DNA of 37,739 bases from Crocinitomicaceae bacterium (GCA_003247185.1 QKAV01000099.1:1-37739), one strand, 5' to 3'; shown: positions 1 through 8,808, numbered from the stretch's first letter. The notes: generated by a model not told the origin, from the sequence alone. Translations and numbers: made by a program.

Positions 1-1460
1 GCCTCAACATCCGGTGTTTTTTCAATATCAGAAAGTGTTTTGAAACCTTGATTCTGATTTCTCCATGTTAAGATTTTTTCGGCATCATTTCTATCAATCC
101 CTTTAAATGTCATCAAATCCATAGTATCAGCTACATTCAGGTTGAATGCATAGGCTGGTAAAGAAGGCCCGAATGGCCCCATCGCGTAAGGTCTGACGTT
201 AAATTCAGTATTAAGGACCCAAATTTCAGGCGATGGATTGCTTTTGAATTGATGTTCAGAGGACAATTCCCAACACGACTTAATGTAGGATGATTCAGTT
301 GGAAACATCTGGAGGTAAGTGTTCATAAATGCTGTAAACGGGCCTCCGGGATTGACATCTGTTTGTACTGAACCGGCAATAGCCATGAACATTTTAAGGT
401 ATTGGTTAGTTGTGACATCTATCTGTTGGGGAACTTTAACTGAAGTATCGGGAATAAAAGCACGATAGACTTCGGGTAGCATGAAGTTTTTGTTCATGTC
501 ATTCGTGACCACGGAACAAAAGAATGTTGCCAAAATTCCTTCAACGCTCATTGCTTCAGCATAACTGCGCAAACCAGCAGGATTTGGCCAAACTGCCGCA
601 TTCCTGTATTGGATATATTCGGTAGGATTGTTGATGCCGGTTGCCACACGGGCAGGCATCTTAGCCCAGTTGTTTCTTATAAAAGAATGACGCCGTATAT
701 TCTCAATTTTTTGATACCATACCGGCATTGTGGACGCATAAAATCCCATTCTCATTGGCCAGTTGTAATCACGCTCATAACCATACATCGTCCTGGATAA
801 CTCAATCTTCAGACGCCTGACTTTTGATTCAATTGTATCTTTGATTTTTTCATTTCTTTCAAATTCCAGGGTCATATATTGAAAATGTTCAGCAAATCCT
901 TCATCGAAAGCAGTATGATAATCAGTCAGGGTGGTAAAGTAGTGCAGAATTGGTGATCTGATTTCTTTGGTGTTGCCTGCTTTATTTGTCAGTATACCTA
1001 AAATAAGATGCCCCATTTCATGATTGAAAATTTGAGGGGGAGCTGCAATTTCATCACGTTGGCTATTTAGGTAGTTCTCATGTAAATCTACATAACCAGT
1101 ATTGGGTTTATGGAGAAGGCCTTGCGGTGTTTTGAGCCAAAATCCGGTGCAGGCAAAGCCTCCAGTATTTTTCGTGAAAGCCAGGTATGCCTCTTCGACT
1201 TCAGCTAAGTTCCCTTTAGTTACCTGATACTGTTGTGCCATTTTATAAAGAGTAACCACATGGTTTACAAATCCACGATCGAATAGTTGTCGTGCTTTCC
1301 TGAGTTGTGAATCTTTGGTAGTCATTAGCTTGAAAACAGGCTGCCCTTCTTTTTCTTCACCGGTTGGTAGAAGAAAAACAGGCGAAGATAAAGGTATCTG
1401 GCTGCGAACAATGATTGCAGATAAAAGGAAAATGATGATAATGAGGCTTTTGGATTTCAT
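1..1460 (-). CDS. Secreted zinc metallopeptidase (HExxH) with C-terminal helix-hairpin-helix, partial
   Basis: The reading frame starts at the ATG at 1460-1458 and is still open at the window edge, so 486 codons are visible and the C-terminus is missing. The N-terminus (MKSKSLIIIIFLLSAIIVRS, then Q) is a Sec signal peptide. Residues 147-151 are HEMGH, a zincin active site, and residues 186-192 are DEGFAEH, where E187 or E191 is the likely third zinc ligand as in gluzincins. The last roughly 40 visible residues (about 447-486) read LMTFKGIDRNDAEKIL followed by WRNQNQGF and SDIEKTPDV, which fits the ComEA/T2SK-type helix-hairpin-helix signature (L-GI---A--I---R---G-F----DL---P-V). I infer an exported peptidase that may also bind DNA or a protein through the HhH. 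Peptidase substrate and family are unknown to me. No upstream partner gene is visible. Confidence 0.75.
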   Translation of the reverse strand, partial: MKSKSLIIIIFLLSAIIVRSQIPLSSPVFLLPTGEEKEGQPVFKLMTTKDSQLRKARQLFDRGFVNHVVTLYKMAQQYQVTKGNLAEVEEAYLAFTKNTGGFACTGFWLKTPQGLLHKPNTGYVDLHENYLNSQRDEIAAPPQIFNHEMGHLILGILTNKAGNTKEIRSPILHYFTTLTDYHTAFDEGFAEHFQYMTLEFERNEKIKDTIESKVRRLKIELSRTMYGYERDYNWPMRMGFYASTMPVWYQKIENIRRHSFIRNNWAKMPARVATGINNPTEYIQYRNAAVWPNPAGLRSYAEAMSVEGILATFFCSVVTNDMNKNFMLPEVYRAFIPDTSVKVPQQIDVTTNQYLKMFMAIAGSVQTDVNPGGPFTAFMNTYLQMFPTESSYIKSCWELSSEHQFKSNPSPEIWVLNTEFNVRPYAMGPFGPSLPAYAFNLNVADTMDLMTFKGIDRNDAEKILTWRNQNQGFKTLSDIEKTPDVE

Positions 1461-1644
1461 GTGTCAAAATAACATTGATAGCTAATTTGGAATTCTAAAA
1501 CTGGTGCAAGTTAGCAAAATCCTCACTTCCATGGTGATCATACCATATTGGAATTATCCTTGATTGTTACTTCTGGTTTGTTTTTTTTGTCTAGACCTTG
1601 TTAATTCGGGTTGCGTTCGTATTTTTGACGTAAAACTTAATGTT

Positions 1645-2037
1645 ATGGATTATCAGGAATTTTTTATTGAAACAGGTCGTTTGTTTTATGCCATTGCTAT
1701 GGCTGACGGTGAGGTTCAACCCAGCGAACATAAACTTATCCTGGAAATGATTCGTCGAAATCTAAAAGAACTGGAGAGCAGTAGCGATGCATTTGGAACA
1801 GCTAATGCATATTATACCGAATTTGAGATTGAGCGGTTGATTGACTTCAAAGTAGAACCTCCTGAAGCATTCAACTCATTTATTGATTTTGCAACCGAGA
1901 ATCTGCCGGAGATATCACCTGAACTGAGGTTTCAATTGGTACAGATGGCTGAAAATGTAGCAGAATCATGGAATGGAGTTGTACATAGCGAGCATGATCT
2001 GCTTGTTCGTCTTAAAAAAACTTTAAAAGTTGAATAA
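1645..2037 (+). CDS. TerB-like helical protein
   Basis: This 130-residue soluble protein begins at the ATG at 1645 (MDYQEFFIETGRLFYAIAMA). The frame is open upstream to 1564, but the extra 27 residues are hydrophobic, Cys-rich and unlike the rest, so I chose the internal start. The segment AIAMADGEVQPSEHKLILEM (about residues 16-35) matches the core of the TerB/DjlA N-terminal all-helical fold, where an acidic ADG-(E/D)---E motif can bind a divalent cation. The rest is predicted helical and acidic. TerB-fold proteins occur in tellurite/stress and membrane-associated complexes, but no ter operon is present here, so the role is not established. It is convergent with the helicase gene and shares its terminator. 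Confidence 0.7.
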   Translation: MDYQEFFIETGRLFYAIAMADGEVQPSEHKLILEMIRRNLKELESSSDAFGTANAYYTEFEIERLIDFKVEPPEAFNSFIDFATENLPEISPELRFQLVQMAENVAESWNGVVHSEHDLLVRLKKTLKVE

Positions 2038-2136
2038 CCTGGTGAAATGTGAATAGGAGAGTGTTTTCAATACCATTGCAGTTAGATCGAATCGAATTAA
2101 TCCGGTTCATGAAGAAGTAATTAATTAGCTTTAATT

Positions 2137-2181
2137 AATAATAAAATGACCATCCTTTTAGGGGATGGTCATTTTATTATT
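2137..2181. terminator. Bidirectional terminator, perfect 19-bp stem
   Basis: Bases 2137-2155 and 2163-2181 are exact reverse complements around a 7-base loop. The outer part of the stem is A/T-rich on both sides, so each strand ends with U-rich RNA after a GC-containing core. It lies between the convergent TerB-like gene and the DEAD-box helicase gene and fits intrinsic termination in both directions. Confidence 0.85.
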
Positions 2182-2194
2182 ATGATTCATTAAC

Positions 2195-3991
2195 TTACCA
2201 GCTTTTCTTCTTGCCAGATTTTTTATGCCCTTTTCTTACTGGCTTATCCCAAACATCTTCGATTGAAGCTGCATCGACTGACTGTCTTTTCTTTTTGTAT
2301 GGTTGTTCCCAGAACGGTTCCTTCTTCTCTGCAGATGGTTTTTGATCTGTAGCCATTCCAGCCTCAAGTTTTATACCATCGAAACTTGATTCGTTCAAAG
2401 CAGATATGAGTCGTGAAGTGAATCTGCTGTCGATTTCAAAGAACGAAAATTTTCGGTCCAGATCAATGCGTCCTATTTCGATGCTGCGGTCGCGCAATGC
2501 TTCATTGATCATCCCGATAAGCACTTTGGGGTTTATGCCGTTTTTGAGGCCAATATTCAGGAAGATGCGACTGAATACTATGTTTCCTGATCCTTGCTTC
2601 CTTTTTTTTATATCAAAGGAATCACGAGACGATTCTTTTCCTTTGCGATCATATTTTCGGGGCATCTGCGCATTAATATCAGTAGCATCTCTGTAATAAT
2701 CGAGAAAACGATTGAACTCAACCGAGATGAATTTTTTTATAAGTTCATCACGATCCATCCAGCTCAGTTTCTTGATGATAACCGGAAGGAAGCTTTCAAT
2801 CTCTTCTTCATTAACAATGGTGTTTTCAACTTTATCAACCAGGTTAAAGATTTGTTTCTCGCATATAGACCGCCCATTGGGAATTGGCATATATGCAATC
2901 TGCTTCCCTGTAAGTTTTTCGAGTGTACGAATCCTTTCCATCTCACGGGAATGGATGATGCTGATGGCAACACCTGTTTTACCAGCTCTTCCTGTTCTTC
3001 CTGTTCTATGAATATAAACCTCACGATCATCAGGGAGGTTGTAGTTGATGATGTGAGTGAGATCGGTAACGTCGAGACCGCGTGCTGCAACGTCAGTAGC
3101 AACAAGTACCTGTAAATGACGAAGTCTGAATCTGTTCATTACATAGTCGCGCTGAGCCTGCGAAAGGTCACCATGAAGTGCATCGGCGTTGTAACCTTCC
3201 TGCATCAGGTGGTCAGCAACATCTTTTGTCTCAGTTCTGGTACGGCAGAATATAATGCTGTAAAGGTTTGGGTTTATGTCAATAATTCGCTTTAATGCTT
3301 CGAAACGGTCAGGTGCATGAACCATACAAAAGAAATGGTTTACATTTTCGGCACCACTGTTTTTCTTGCCAACGCTAATTTCTTCGGGATCATGCATGTA
3401 GTTCTTGGCAATGGCAATGATTTCGCGGGGCATTGTAGCACTGAAAAGCATAGTACGACGTTCCGAAGGGACAGTTTCAAGGATTGAATCGAGTTCATCC
3501 TTGAATCCCATATTTAGCATCTCGTCTGCTTCGTCGAGTACAAGCCATTTGATCTGAGAGATATCAAGACGTGAGCGGTGAATCAGGTCGAGCGTTCGTC
3601 CTGGAGTTCCAACAACAAAGGTTGCGCCACGGCGCAATAATACCATTTGACGTTCGATACTTTCACCACCATAGACAGGAACAATTTGAACTCCGGAAAG
3701 ATTTTTGCTGTAGTTGCTTAGGTCTTTGGCAATCTGAATACAGAGTTCTCTTGTGGGGCAAAGTATCAATCCCTGAGGAATTTTAGTGCCAATGGTCGCT
3801 CTTTCAAGCATAGGAAGGCCAAAAGCGGCTGTTTTACCTGTTCCGGTTTGGGCGAAGGCCAACAGATCGCGCGATTCATTAAGGATGAATGGGATGGTGA
3901 GTGCTTGAATGGGTGTGGGCGTTTCAAAGCCTATCTCTTTGATAGCTTCGTGGATTTCCGGTTTTAGAACGGAGAAGTCGAATGATGACAT
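2195..3991 (-). CDS. deaD: DEAD-box ATP-dependent RNA helicase (DeaD/CsdA type)
   Basis: The 598-residue protein carries the full DEAD-box set: Q motif region at 1-34 (FDFSVLK, TPTPIQ), motif I AQTGTGKT 47-54, Ia PTREL 79-83, Ib TPGR 129-132, II DEAD 153-156, III SAT 184-186, IV around 247-252, V ATDVAARGLD near 298-307, and VI HRTGRTGRAG from 328. Residues about 465-550 fit the DbpA/CsdA RNA-binding domain (GINPKVLIGMIN, IGRIDLDRKFSFFEI). The tail from about 555 is Lys-rich with repeated KK. Such helicases unwind structured RNA in ribosome assembly and mRNA turnover, often under cold or low-energy conditions. A TACCTTTG element about 110 bp upstream implies a long 5' leader. The gene is monocistronic and convergent with the TerB-like gene. 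Confidence 0.95.
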   Translation of the reverse strand: MSSFDFSVLKPEIHEAIKEIGFETPTPIQALTIPFILNESRDLLAFAQTGTGKTAAFGLPMLERATIGTKIPQGLILCPTRELCIQIAKDLSNYSKNLSGVQIVPVYGGESIERQMVLLRRGATFVVGTPGRTLDLIHRSRLDISQIKWLVLDEADEMLNMGFKDELDSILETVPSERRTMLFSATMPREIIAIAKNYMHDPEEISVGKKNSGAENVNHFFCMVHAPDRFEALKRIIDINPNLYSIIFCRTRTETKDVADHLMQEGYNADALHGDLSQAQRDYVMNRFRLRHLQVLVATDVAARGLDVTDLTHIINYNLPDDREVYIHRTGRTGRAGKTGVAISIIHSREMERIRTLEKLTGKQIAYMPIPNGRSICEKQIFNLVDKVENTIVNEEEIESFLPVIIKKLSWMDRDELIKKFISVEFNRFLDYYRDATDINAQMPRKYDRKGKESSRDSFDIKKRKQGSGNIVFSRIFLNIGLKNGINPKVLIGMINEALRDRSIEIGRIDLDRKFSFFEIDSRFTSRLISALNESSFDGIKLEAGMATDQKPSAEKKEPFWEQPYKKKRQSVDAASIEDVWDKPVRKGHKKSGKKKSW

Positions 3992-4475
3992 GTGAATTTT
4001 TCGGTTAAAAACATCCCAAACAATACATGGATAATGCCCGGAACATAATGAATTAAAGTGAATTAAGCTAAGTTGTAGATAACTTTAGCAAAAGGTTGCA
4101 AAGGTAAGCTTTTTTTTCATTTTGAGTGATTTACACTTTGAAATATGTTAAGAGATAAAAAGTAACCGTATCTGCTGAATTGATCTTTCAATAGGAGATA
4201 TGAAAATTTTTCAGGCTGTATATTAATATTCTCCAAACCTTTATTTACTGTTTCATCTTTTAATCACAATTTGAAATGTGTAAATATTGAATTGCCTTAA
4301 ATTTTGTTGAAGGATATCCTGCAACAGTTTGTGGTTTCTTGTATTGTCGGATTTCAATCTATTCGCTGATTTCTATTTGGTGTAAATCGAAAACCGCCTG
4401 CAGGTAATTTCTCCGGAGGTTGATTTTTCTGTATGAACAGTTTTTGGTAATATTGTAGTTAATTATTGTAGAATT
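3992..4475. other. Intergenic region with helicase leader, no gene seen
   Basis: This 484-bp divergent spacer separates the helicase (minus) from dgkA (plus). It is AT-rich. The helicase-proximal part holds the TACCTTTG element at 4099-4106 and the presumed leader. Only very short open frames occur, for example an 8-codon frame at about 4201 preceded by AGGAG, and I do not regard them as genes. No convincing -33/-7 pair for dgkA was found. Confidence 0.5.
4099..4106 (-). promoter_or_regulatory. Bacteroidota -7 element (TACCTTTG) for deaD
   Basis: The minus strand reads TACCTTTG, matching the Bacteroidota TAnnTTTG consensus. No clear TTTG box lies 19-21 bp upstream. It would give a helicase mRNA with about a 100-nt leader. 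Confidence 0.4.
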
Positions 4476-4853
4476 ATGCGGTACTGGCTTTCTGGACGTG
4501 TCAAAAGTTTTGGATACGCATTCCGGGGTATCGGGTTACTTTTTAAAGGGCAGATTAATATTCGCATCCAACTGGTTGCTGCAATACTAGCTGTTCTGCT
4601 TGGTATATTGTTCGGTTTGAACCGTATTGAATGGATGGCTGTGATCCTATCCATCGTTACTGTATTAGGAGCTGAAGTTATTAATACAAGTATTGAACGG
4701 CTGACTGATTTTGTCTCTCCTGAGTTCAACATAGAAGCTGGTAAAGTAAAGGATCTGGCTGCTGCTGCGGTTCTGATTGTATCTATTGGAGCGCTCGTTG
4801 TTGGAATCATTGTTTTTTTACCACCAATCATCAATTTATTTAAACATGTCTAA
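4476..4853 (+). CDS. dgkA: DgkA-family diacylglycerol/undecaprenol kinase
   Basis: The 125-residue integral membrane protein has three hydrophobic segments (about 30-48, 52-70 and 94-117), the usual size and topology of DgkA. The family signature GAEVINTSIERLTD lies at residues 65-78 and contains the catalytic Glu (E67) and the N-T-E residues. It is followed by the K92-D93-AAAAVL segment. In Gram-negative bacteria the enzyme phosphorylates diacylglycerol; some homologues phosphorylate undecaprenol to recycle the cell-wall lipid carrier. The sequence alone does not separate the two. The last 8 bases overlap the start of the next gene, suggesting translational coupling with the BadF-type kinase. 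Confidence 0.9.
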   Translation: MRYWLSGRVKSFGYAFRGIGLLFKGQINIRIQLVAAILAVLLGILFGLNRIEWMAVILSIVTVLGAEVINTSIERLTDFVSPEFNIEAGKVKDLAAAAVLIVSIGALVVGIIVFLPPIINLFKHV

Positions 4854-5706
4854 TGTTTTGCTGGCAGATAGCGGCTCCTCCAAAACCGATTGGGTATTAA
4901 TTACTGAAGGTGCTGTTGTCAATAAGTTTCAGTCGGCCGGGTTAAATCCATATTTTCTGAATCCCGACCGAATAGCCGAAGAGATTCGTAAATCACTTCC
5001 TGTTGGGTTCGATTGTTCTGTTCCTGATGAGGTTTACTTCTATGGATCGGGCTGTACTGCCCCGGAACGTATTAGTGAGGTGAGAGAAGCAATTCGTGCT
5101 GTATTCCCATATACCGAAGTAGGAGTAGAATCAGATTTATTAGGTGCTTCCAGAGCCCTGTTCAAGCATGAGGCAGGTCTTGCCTGTATTCTGGGTACAG
5201 GTTCAAATGTTTGTCTGTACGATGGTCATCGGATTACAAACACTATCAGGTCGTTGGGCTTTCTGTTTGGTGACTGGGGAAGCGGTGCTGTGATTGGTAA
5301 GGAGCTTATTACCAAATACCTTCGGAAAGATATGCCCGATGGCTTGCTTTGGGCTTTTGAACAATGGCATGGGCAATCATTTGAACAAATTCTTGAAAGG
5401 AGTTATCGGAATGAACGCCCTTCACGTTACCTGGCATCCTTTGTCCCTTTTTTAAGTTTGCATAAAGACGATTACTGGGTATCCGGATTAATCGGAAGTA
5501 GCTTTGATGACTTTTTCAGGTTTATGGTTTATAATTTACCTCAACCACGGCTGTACAGGATTGGTGCGATTGGTTCTGTAGCTTACTATTTTCAGGATCT
5601 CCTCCGGGCTTCAGCCCTGAATGCAGGATTTGATACTATTCATGTTCTGGCAGCCCCCATCGATGGGTTGGTTTCCTTTCATGGAAAGGAAATATTAGCA
5701 GGTTGA
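4846..5706 (+). CDS. BadF/BadG/BcrA/BcrD-type ATPase, N-acetylglucosamine-kinase-like
   Basis: The 286-residue protein is an ASKHA-fold kinase/ATPase. It has phosphate-1 motif DSGSSKTD at 8-15, an ESD at 95-97 where sugar kinases of this group place the catalytic Asp, phosphate-2 motif ILGTGSN at 115-121, and GDWGSGA at 142-148. The length and the GSSKTDW start fit the Bacteroidota N-acetylglucosamine/N-acetylmuramate kinase-like branch. I chose the ATG at 4846, which overlaps the dgkA stop by 8 bp; an upstream in-frame start at 4777 would run deep into dgkA. With DgkA next to it, a role in recycling cell-wall amino sugars is a reasonable inference, but the substrate is not proven by sequence. 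Confidence 0.85.
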   Translation: MSNVLLADSGSSKTDWVLITEGAVVNKFQSAGLNPYFLNPDRIAEEIRKSLPVGFDCSVPDEVYFYGSGCTAPERISEVREAIRAVFPYTEVGVESDLLGASRALFKHEAGLACILGTGSNVCLYDGHRITNTIRSLGFLFGDWGSGAVIGKELITKYLRKDMPDGLLWAFEQWHGQSFEQILERSYRNERPSRYLASFVPFLSLHKDDYWVSGLIGSSFDDFFRFMVYNLPQPRLYRIGAIGSVAYYFQDLLRASALNAGFDTIHVLAAPIDGLVSFHGKEILAG

Positions 5707-5717
5707 TATGATTTTAA

Positions 5718-6395
5718 TCAAAAGTCTTGCTCTGATATGAAATCCGAACCATTCCACTCATCCATGAAGCGTTTGATATAAGCTTCCATAAACTGATGAC
5801 GATCAGCAGCGATTCGTTTAGCAGTTACAGTATTTAACCGGTCGTGTAATAAAAAAAGTTTTTCGTAGAAATGGTTGATTGTTGGTGAGTTTTGTGATTT
5901 GTACTGTTCGAAAGTATTGACCATTACTGGTTTTGTTTCAGGATCGAAGAGAGTTCGGTTGTGATGTCCACCGAAAGCGAAGGTGCGGGCAATACCAATA
6001 GCACCCATTGCATCTAGCCGATCAGCATCCTGAACACATTGAGCCTCAATTGAACCTGGTTTATCAGGAACGCCTGCTCCTTTGAAGCTGATGTTTCTGA
6101 TACAACTAATTACCGGACGTGTATACTTCTCAAGTTTGTTAACAACCAACAGTCCTTTTACATTATCGAAACCAGCCTTCTCATCAACATTGAATTTCCA
6201 ATCCGAAACATCATGTAACAGAGCAGCTAATTCCACCACCAAAAGATCTGCATTTTCTTTGGAAGCAATGTAGGTGGCAAGATTGCGAACCCTCCAGGTA
6301 TGCCACCAGTCATGACCACTACTGTCGGTTGCCTGCATACGTCTGATAGAGTTCTCAAGTCGCCCTACTGCTTCCCTGAAGATAGGTTCTTTCAT
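5718..6395 (-). CDS. HD-domain phosphohydrolase (YedJ-like)
   Basis: The 225-residue protein starts at the ATG at 6395, whose first bases overlap the TGA of the upstream permease gene (ATGA). The extra 69 residues possible upstream are the permease gene read in another frame. Metal-binding HD motifs are visible: H28 in GHDWWHT, H32, H61-D62 in ALLHDVSD, and a late Asp in QDADRLDAMGAIGIART. This last signature is typical of the YedJ-like HD phosphohydrolases, which are metal-dependent and probably act on nucleotide or other small phosphoesters; the substrate is unknown. It is the last gene of a three-gene operon and ends 11 bp from the convergent BadF-type gene. Confidence 0.85.
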   Translation of the reverse strand: MKEPIFREAVGRLENSIRRMQATDSSGHDWWHTWRVRNLATYIASKENADLLVVELAALLHDVSDWKFNVDEKAGFDNVKGLLVVNKLEKYTRPVISCIRNISFKGAGVPDKPGSIEAQCVQDADRLDAMGAIGIARTFAFGGHHNRTLFDPETKPVMVNTFEQYKSQNSPTINHFYEKLFLLHDRLNTVTAKRIAADRHQFMEAYIKRFMDEWNGSDFISEQDF

Positions 6396-7645
6396 AATAC
6401 TTGAATGATTAGTTGACCGTACATTGCTAATAATGAAATGATAAAGGTAAGCAAGGTAATAACAATTCCCGGGAAAAAGAAATTTTTGAAACTTATATGT
6501 ATTCCTGATTTTCCAGCTGATTGAATTACTATAAGGTTTGCCATGGCTCCTAAGATGGTTGCATTTCCGGCCAGTGTAGAAGCAGAGGCTAATGCCAGCC
6601 ATAGTAGCTCGCTGTTTGCTGATTTCATCACGGGCAGCATGAGTACCGTAAAAGGAACATTACTAACGATTTGAGACAGCAGAAGCGAGATCCCGTGGAT
6701 GAAGGCAAGTCCTCCGGCTGTTTCATTCAACGTATAGCGATTTATTATCTGATCGACTATTCCGGTTGTTTCTAATCCATGAACTACAATAAACAGGGTT
6801 GCAAAAAACAAAAGGAGTACCCAATCAACCTGACGGATAATTTCAGAGGGCTTTTCTTTTGACAAAATCATCATAAATGTTGCACCAATAAGAGCAATCA
6901 TCGGAATAGATAATCCTGTAATATTTCCCGAAAAGAAAAGTACGATAACCAATAGAAAGACTGGTATTGAGAAATGCATCGCCTTCATATTGTAGCTGAA
7001 TTCGGTGGTGTCTATTTTAATAGGATCATTATGCCGAAATTCACTACGAAAAATATGCCTTATCACAGGTGAAATAATTGCCAGTCCTGCCGCAGATACT
7101 GGAAACAACCTTAAGAGGAATTCAGAATATGAAAACCCTGCATTTATTCCAATAAGCATATTTTGAGGATTTCCTGTGATAGTCATAACACTCCCGATAT
7201 TCGATGCCAAAATTTCGGCTATGAGGTATGGCAGTGGATTTAGTTTACCTTTTCTGCAAATGGTGATAATTATGGGAGTGAACAATAAGACAACAACATC
7301 ATTGACAAGGAAGGCACTTGAAATTCCTGTAATCCAAACGATACTCAGAAGTAATCTGTTTCTTGTAGCTGACCAGCTTATGGTATGACTGGCAATAAGT
7401 GCAAAAAATCCATCTATTTGAAGTGTTGTAATAATGATCATCATTCCCAGAAGCAATCCGATTGTGTTAAAATCGATGGATAAGACTGCTTCATCAAATC
7501 CCATAATTCCAGATGCAATCATAGCTACAGCCCCGAAGAATGCAGCAGAGGGTCTGTCGATATTCATGCCCGGTAATCGTGTAAAAATAATACCTGTGTA
7601 TGTGATCCCGAAAATAATAAGGGCTGCCAGTTTGTGGTATTCCAT
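6392..7645 (-). CDS. ArsB/NhaD/SLC13-like anion permease
   Basis: The 417-residue protein is strongly hydrophobic with about 10-12 membrane segments. Two features of the ion transporter superfamily are visible: N115-D116 in AFLVNDVVVLLFTP and TGNPQN at 157-162, the first of two re-entrant substrate-binding loops. A second-half counterpart is SNVPFTVLMLPV followed by AGNATILGA. These identify a sodium- or proton-coupled transporter of the ArsB/CitM/SLC13 type. The substrate could be a dicarboxylate, another anion or arsenite, and no ars gene is nearby. Translation is probably coupled on both sides: 2 bp separate it from the upstream PLP enzyme and it overlaps the downstream HD gene by 4 bp. 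Confidence 0.85.
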   Translation of the reverse strand: MEYHKLAALIIFGITYTGIIFTRLPGMNIDRPSAAFFGAVAMIASGIMGFDEAVLSIDFNTIGLLLGMMIIITTLQIDGFFALIASHTISWSATRNRLLLSIVWITGISSAFLVNDVVVLLFTPIIITICRKGKLNPLPYLIAEILASNIGSVMTITGNPQNMLIGINAGFSYSEFLLRLFPVSAAGLAIISPVIRHIFRSEFRHNDPIKIDTTEFSYNMKAMHFSIPVFLLVIVLFFSGNITGLSIPMIALIGATFMMILSKEKPSEIIRQVDWVLLLFFATLFIVVHGLETTGIVDQIINRYTLNETAGGLAFIHGISLLLSQIVSNVPFTVLMLPVMKSANSELLWLALASASTLAGNATILGAMANLIVIQSAGKSGIHISFKNFFFPGIVITLLTFIISLLAMYGQLIIQVL

Positions 7646-7647
7646 CG

Positions 7648-8808
7648 TTATACAATTCTTAGGATTGATTGCAGTGATTCAGCCAGGTAACTATATTGCT
7701 GAACGAAATTATATTGTTGTGCAGAAATTCTGAGAAGTAACTGAGGGGATTCTCCCCATTGAAAAAGAGGAGCTTCAATGTTGTATTGCTTATATAGTTG
7801 TTCCTGTATCAGATCAATTGAATTATAACCAAGGCGAATAGCACTGGGCTTTGCCGAGATAGGGATTACAGCCATGGAGGCCAGCATGGATGCGTCGCAT
7901 AAAGTATTAATCTTCAAGGAATTGGAGATAACCTCCCTGGCGTCAACAACCATTTGATGATTACATTTCATCCATTCGCTCCATCCTCCCGGTAATTGTT
8001 TTTCGATGAACTGAATTGTAAATGGCAGAGTAAGGGCTGCCGACCAATCTGCTGTCCCCTGCCAATGAAACCTCTTCTCAAAAGAGACTTCTTTACCCCA
8101 TGCATGACTTATTGCAAGGGGAACGATCCTGGATCTGGATTCTTCATTCACCCATAGAAAGCCACAGCTCTTAGGTGTGCACATCCATTTGTGGCAGTTC
8201 CCGGTATAATAGGTGGGTTTGATAGCGTTGATGCTTAGCGGAATGCTTCCTGGTGCATGGGCTCCGTCGATCAGGCTGTCGATACCGCGGTAATTAAGCT
8301 CTTTTACGATTTCGGTGACAGGAAAAATGATAGCCGTGGGGGAGGTGATATGGTCAAGCATAACAAGCCTTGTAGCAGGTGTTATAGCCTCAATTACGGA
8401 AGAGATTATTTTTTCAGGATGAATCCCTTCAAGAGGTATATTTACTTCATTAATCCTGATACCCCGGTTTTCCTGAATATAACTAAGAGTATTTCTACAA
8501 GCCGGATATATATGGTTCGTGATCAATACTTCATCTCCCTTGTTGAAATCATAGGACTTTAATACGGTATTTACTCCGTGAGTGGCATTGGGAACGAAAA
8601 CAAGGCCGCTGGAATCAGCCTCAACAAAACGACTGAGTGTATGTCTGCTTTGATACAGTTGCTCGTCTATTTCCCTCATAATAAACCGAAGGGGAGAAGA
8701 TTCGAGTCTGTCCTGCCAACGGCGTTGTTCTTCAATAATTTCTTTTGTACATGCACCAAATGCGCCATGATTGAGATAAGTGACAGATGGATCGAGCTTC
8801 CAGTTCAT
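7648..8808 (-). CDS. Class V aminotransferase-fold PLP enzyme, isopenicillin-N-epimerase (CefD)-like
   Basis: The 386-residue protein opens with the CefD-family signature YLNHGAFG (residues 11-18). It has DGAHA at 181-185, where the Asp contacts the PLP pyridine nitrogen, and HKW with Schiff-base Lys K207 in GNCHKWMCTPK. These mark fold-type I, class V aminotransferases of the CefD/cysteine-desulfurase-like group. Many such genes in non-producers of beta-lactams are annotated as epimerases by similarity only, so the reaction (epimerase, desulfurase or lyase) is open. It is the first gene of the operon with the permease and HD hydrolase. A TACCTTTG element lies 36 bp upstream of the ATG. Confidence 0.85.
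   Translation of the reverse strand: MNWKLDPSVTYLNHGAFGACTKEIIEEQRRWQDRLESSPLRFIMREIDEQLYQSRHTLSRFVEADSSGLVFVPNATHGVNTVLKSYDFNKGDEVLITNHIYPACRNTLSYIQENRGIRINEVNIPLEGIHPEKIISSVIEAITPATRLVMLDHITSPTAIIFPVTEIVKELNYRGIDSLIDGAHAPGSIPLSINAIKPTYYTGNCHKWMCTPKSCGFLWVNEESRSRIVPLAISHAWGKEVSFEKRFHWQGTADWSAALTLPFTIQFIEKQLPGGWSEWMKCNHQMVVDAREVISNSLKINTLCDASMLASMAVIPISAKPSAIRLGYNSIDLIQEQLYKQYNIEAPLFQWGESPQLLLRISAQQYNFVQQYSYLAESLQSILRIV

Noticed and set aside
609-800. 63-codon plus-strand frame inside the metallopeptidase gene
   Set aside because: It is the antisense of a well-supported gene with a zinc motif and signal peptide.
2406-3115. Several plus-strand frames opposite the DEAD-box helicase
   Set aside because: All are antisense to conserved helicase motifs and low in complexity.
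6396-6602. N-terminal extension of the HD phosphohydrolase
   Set aside because: It runs through the permease gene in another frame. The ATGA overlap gives a natural start at 6395.
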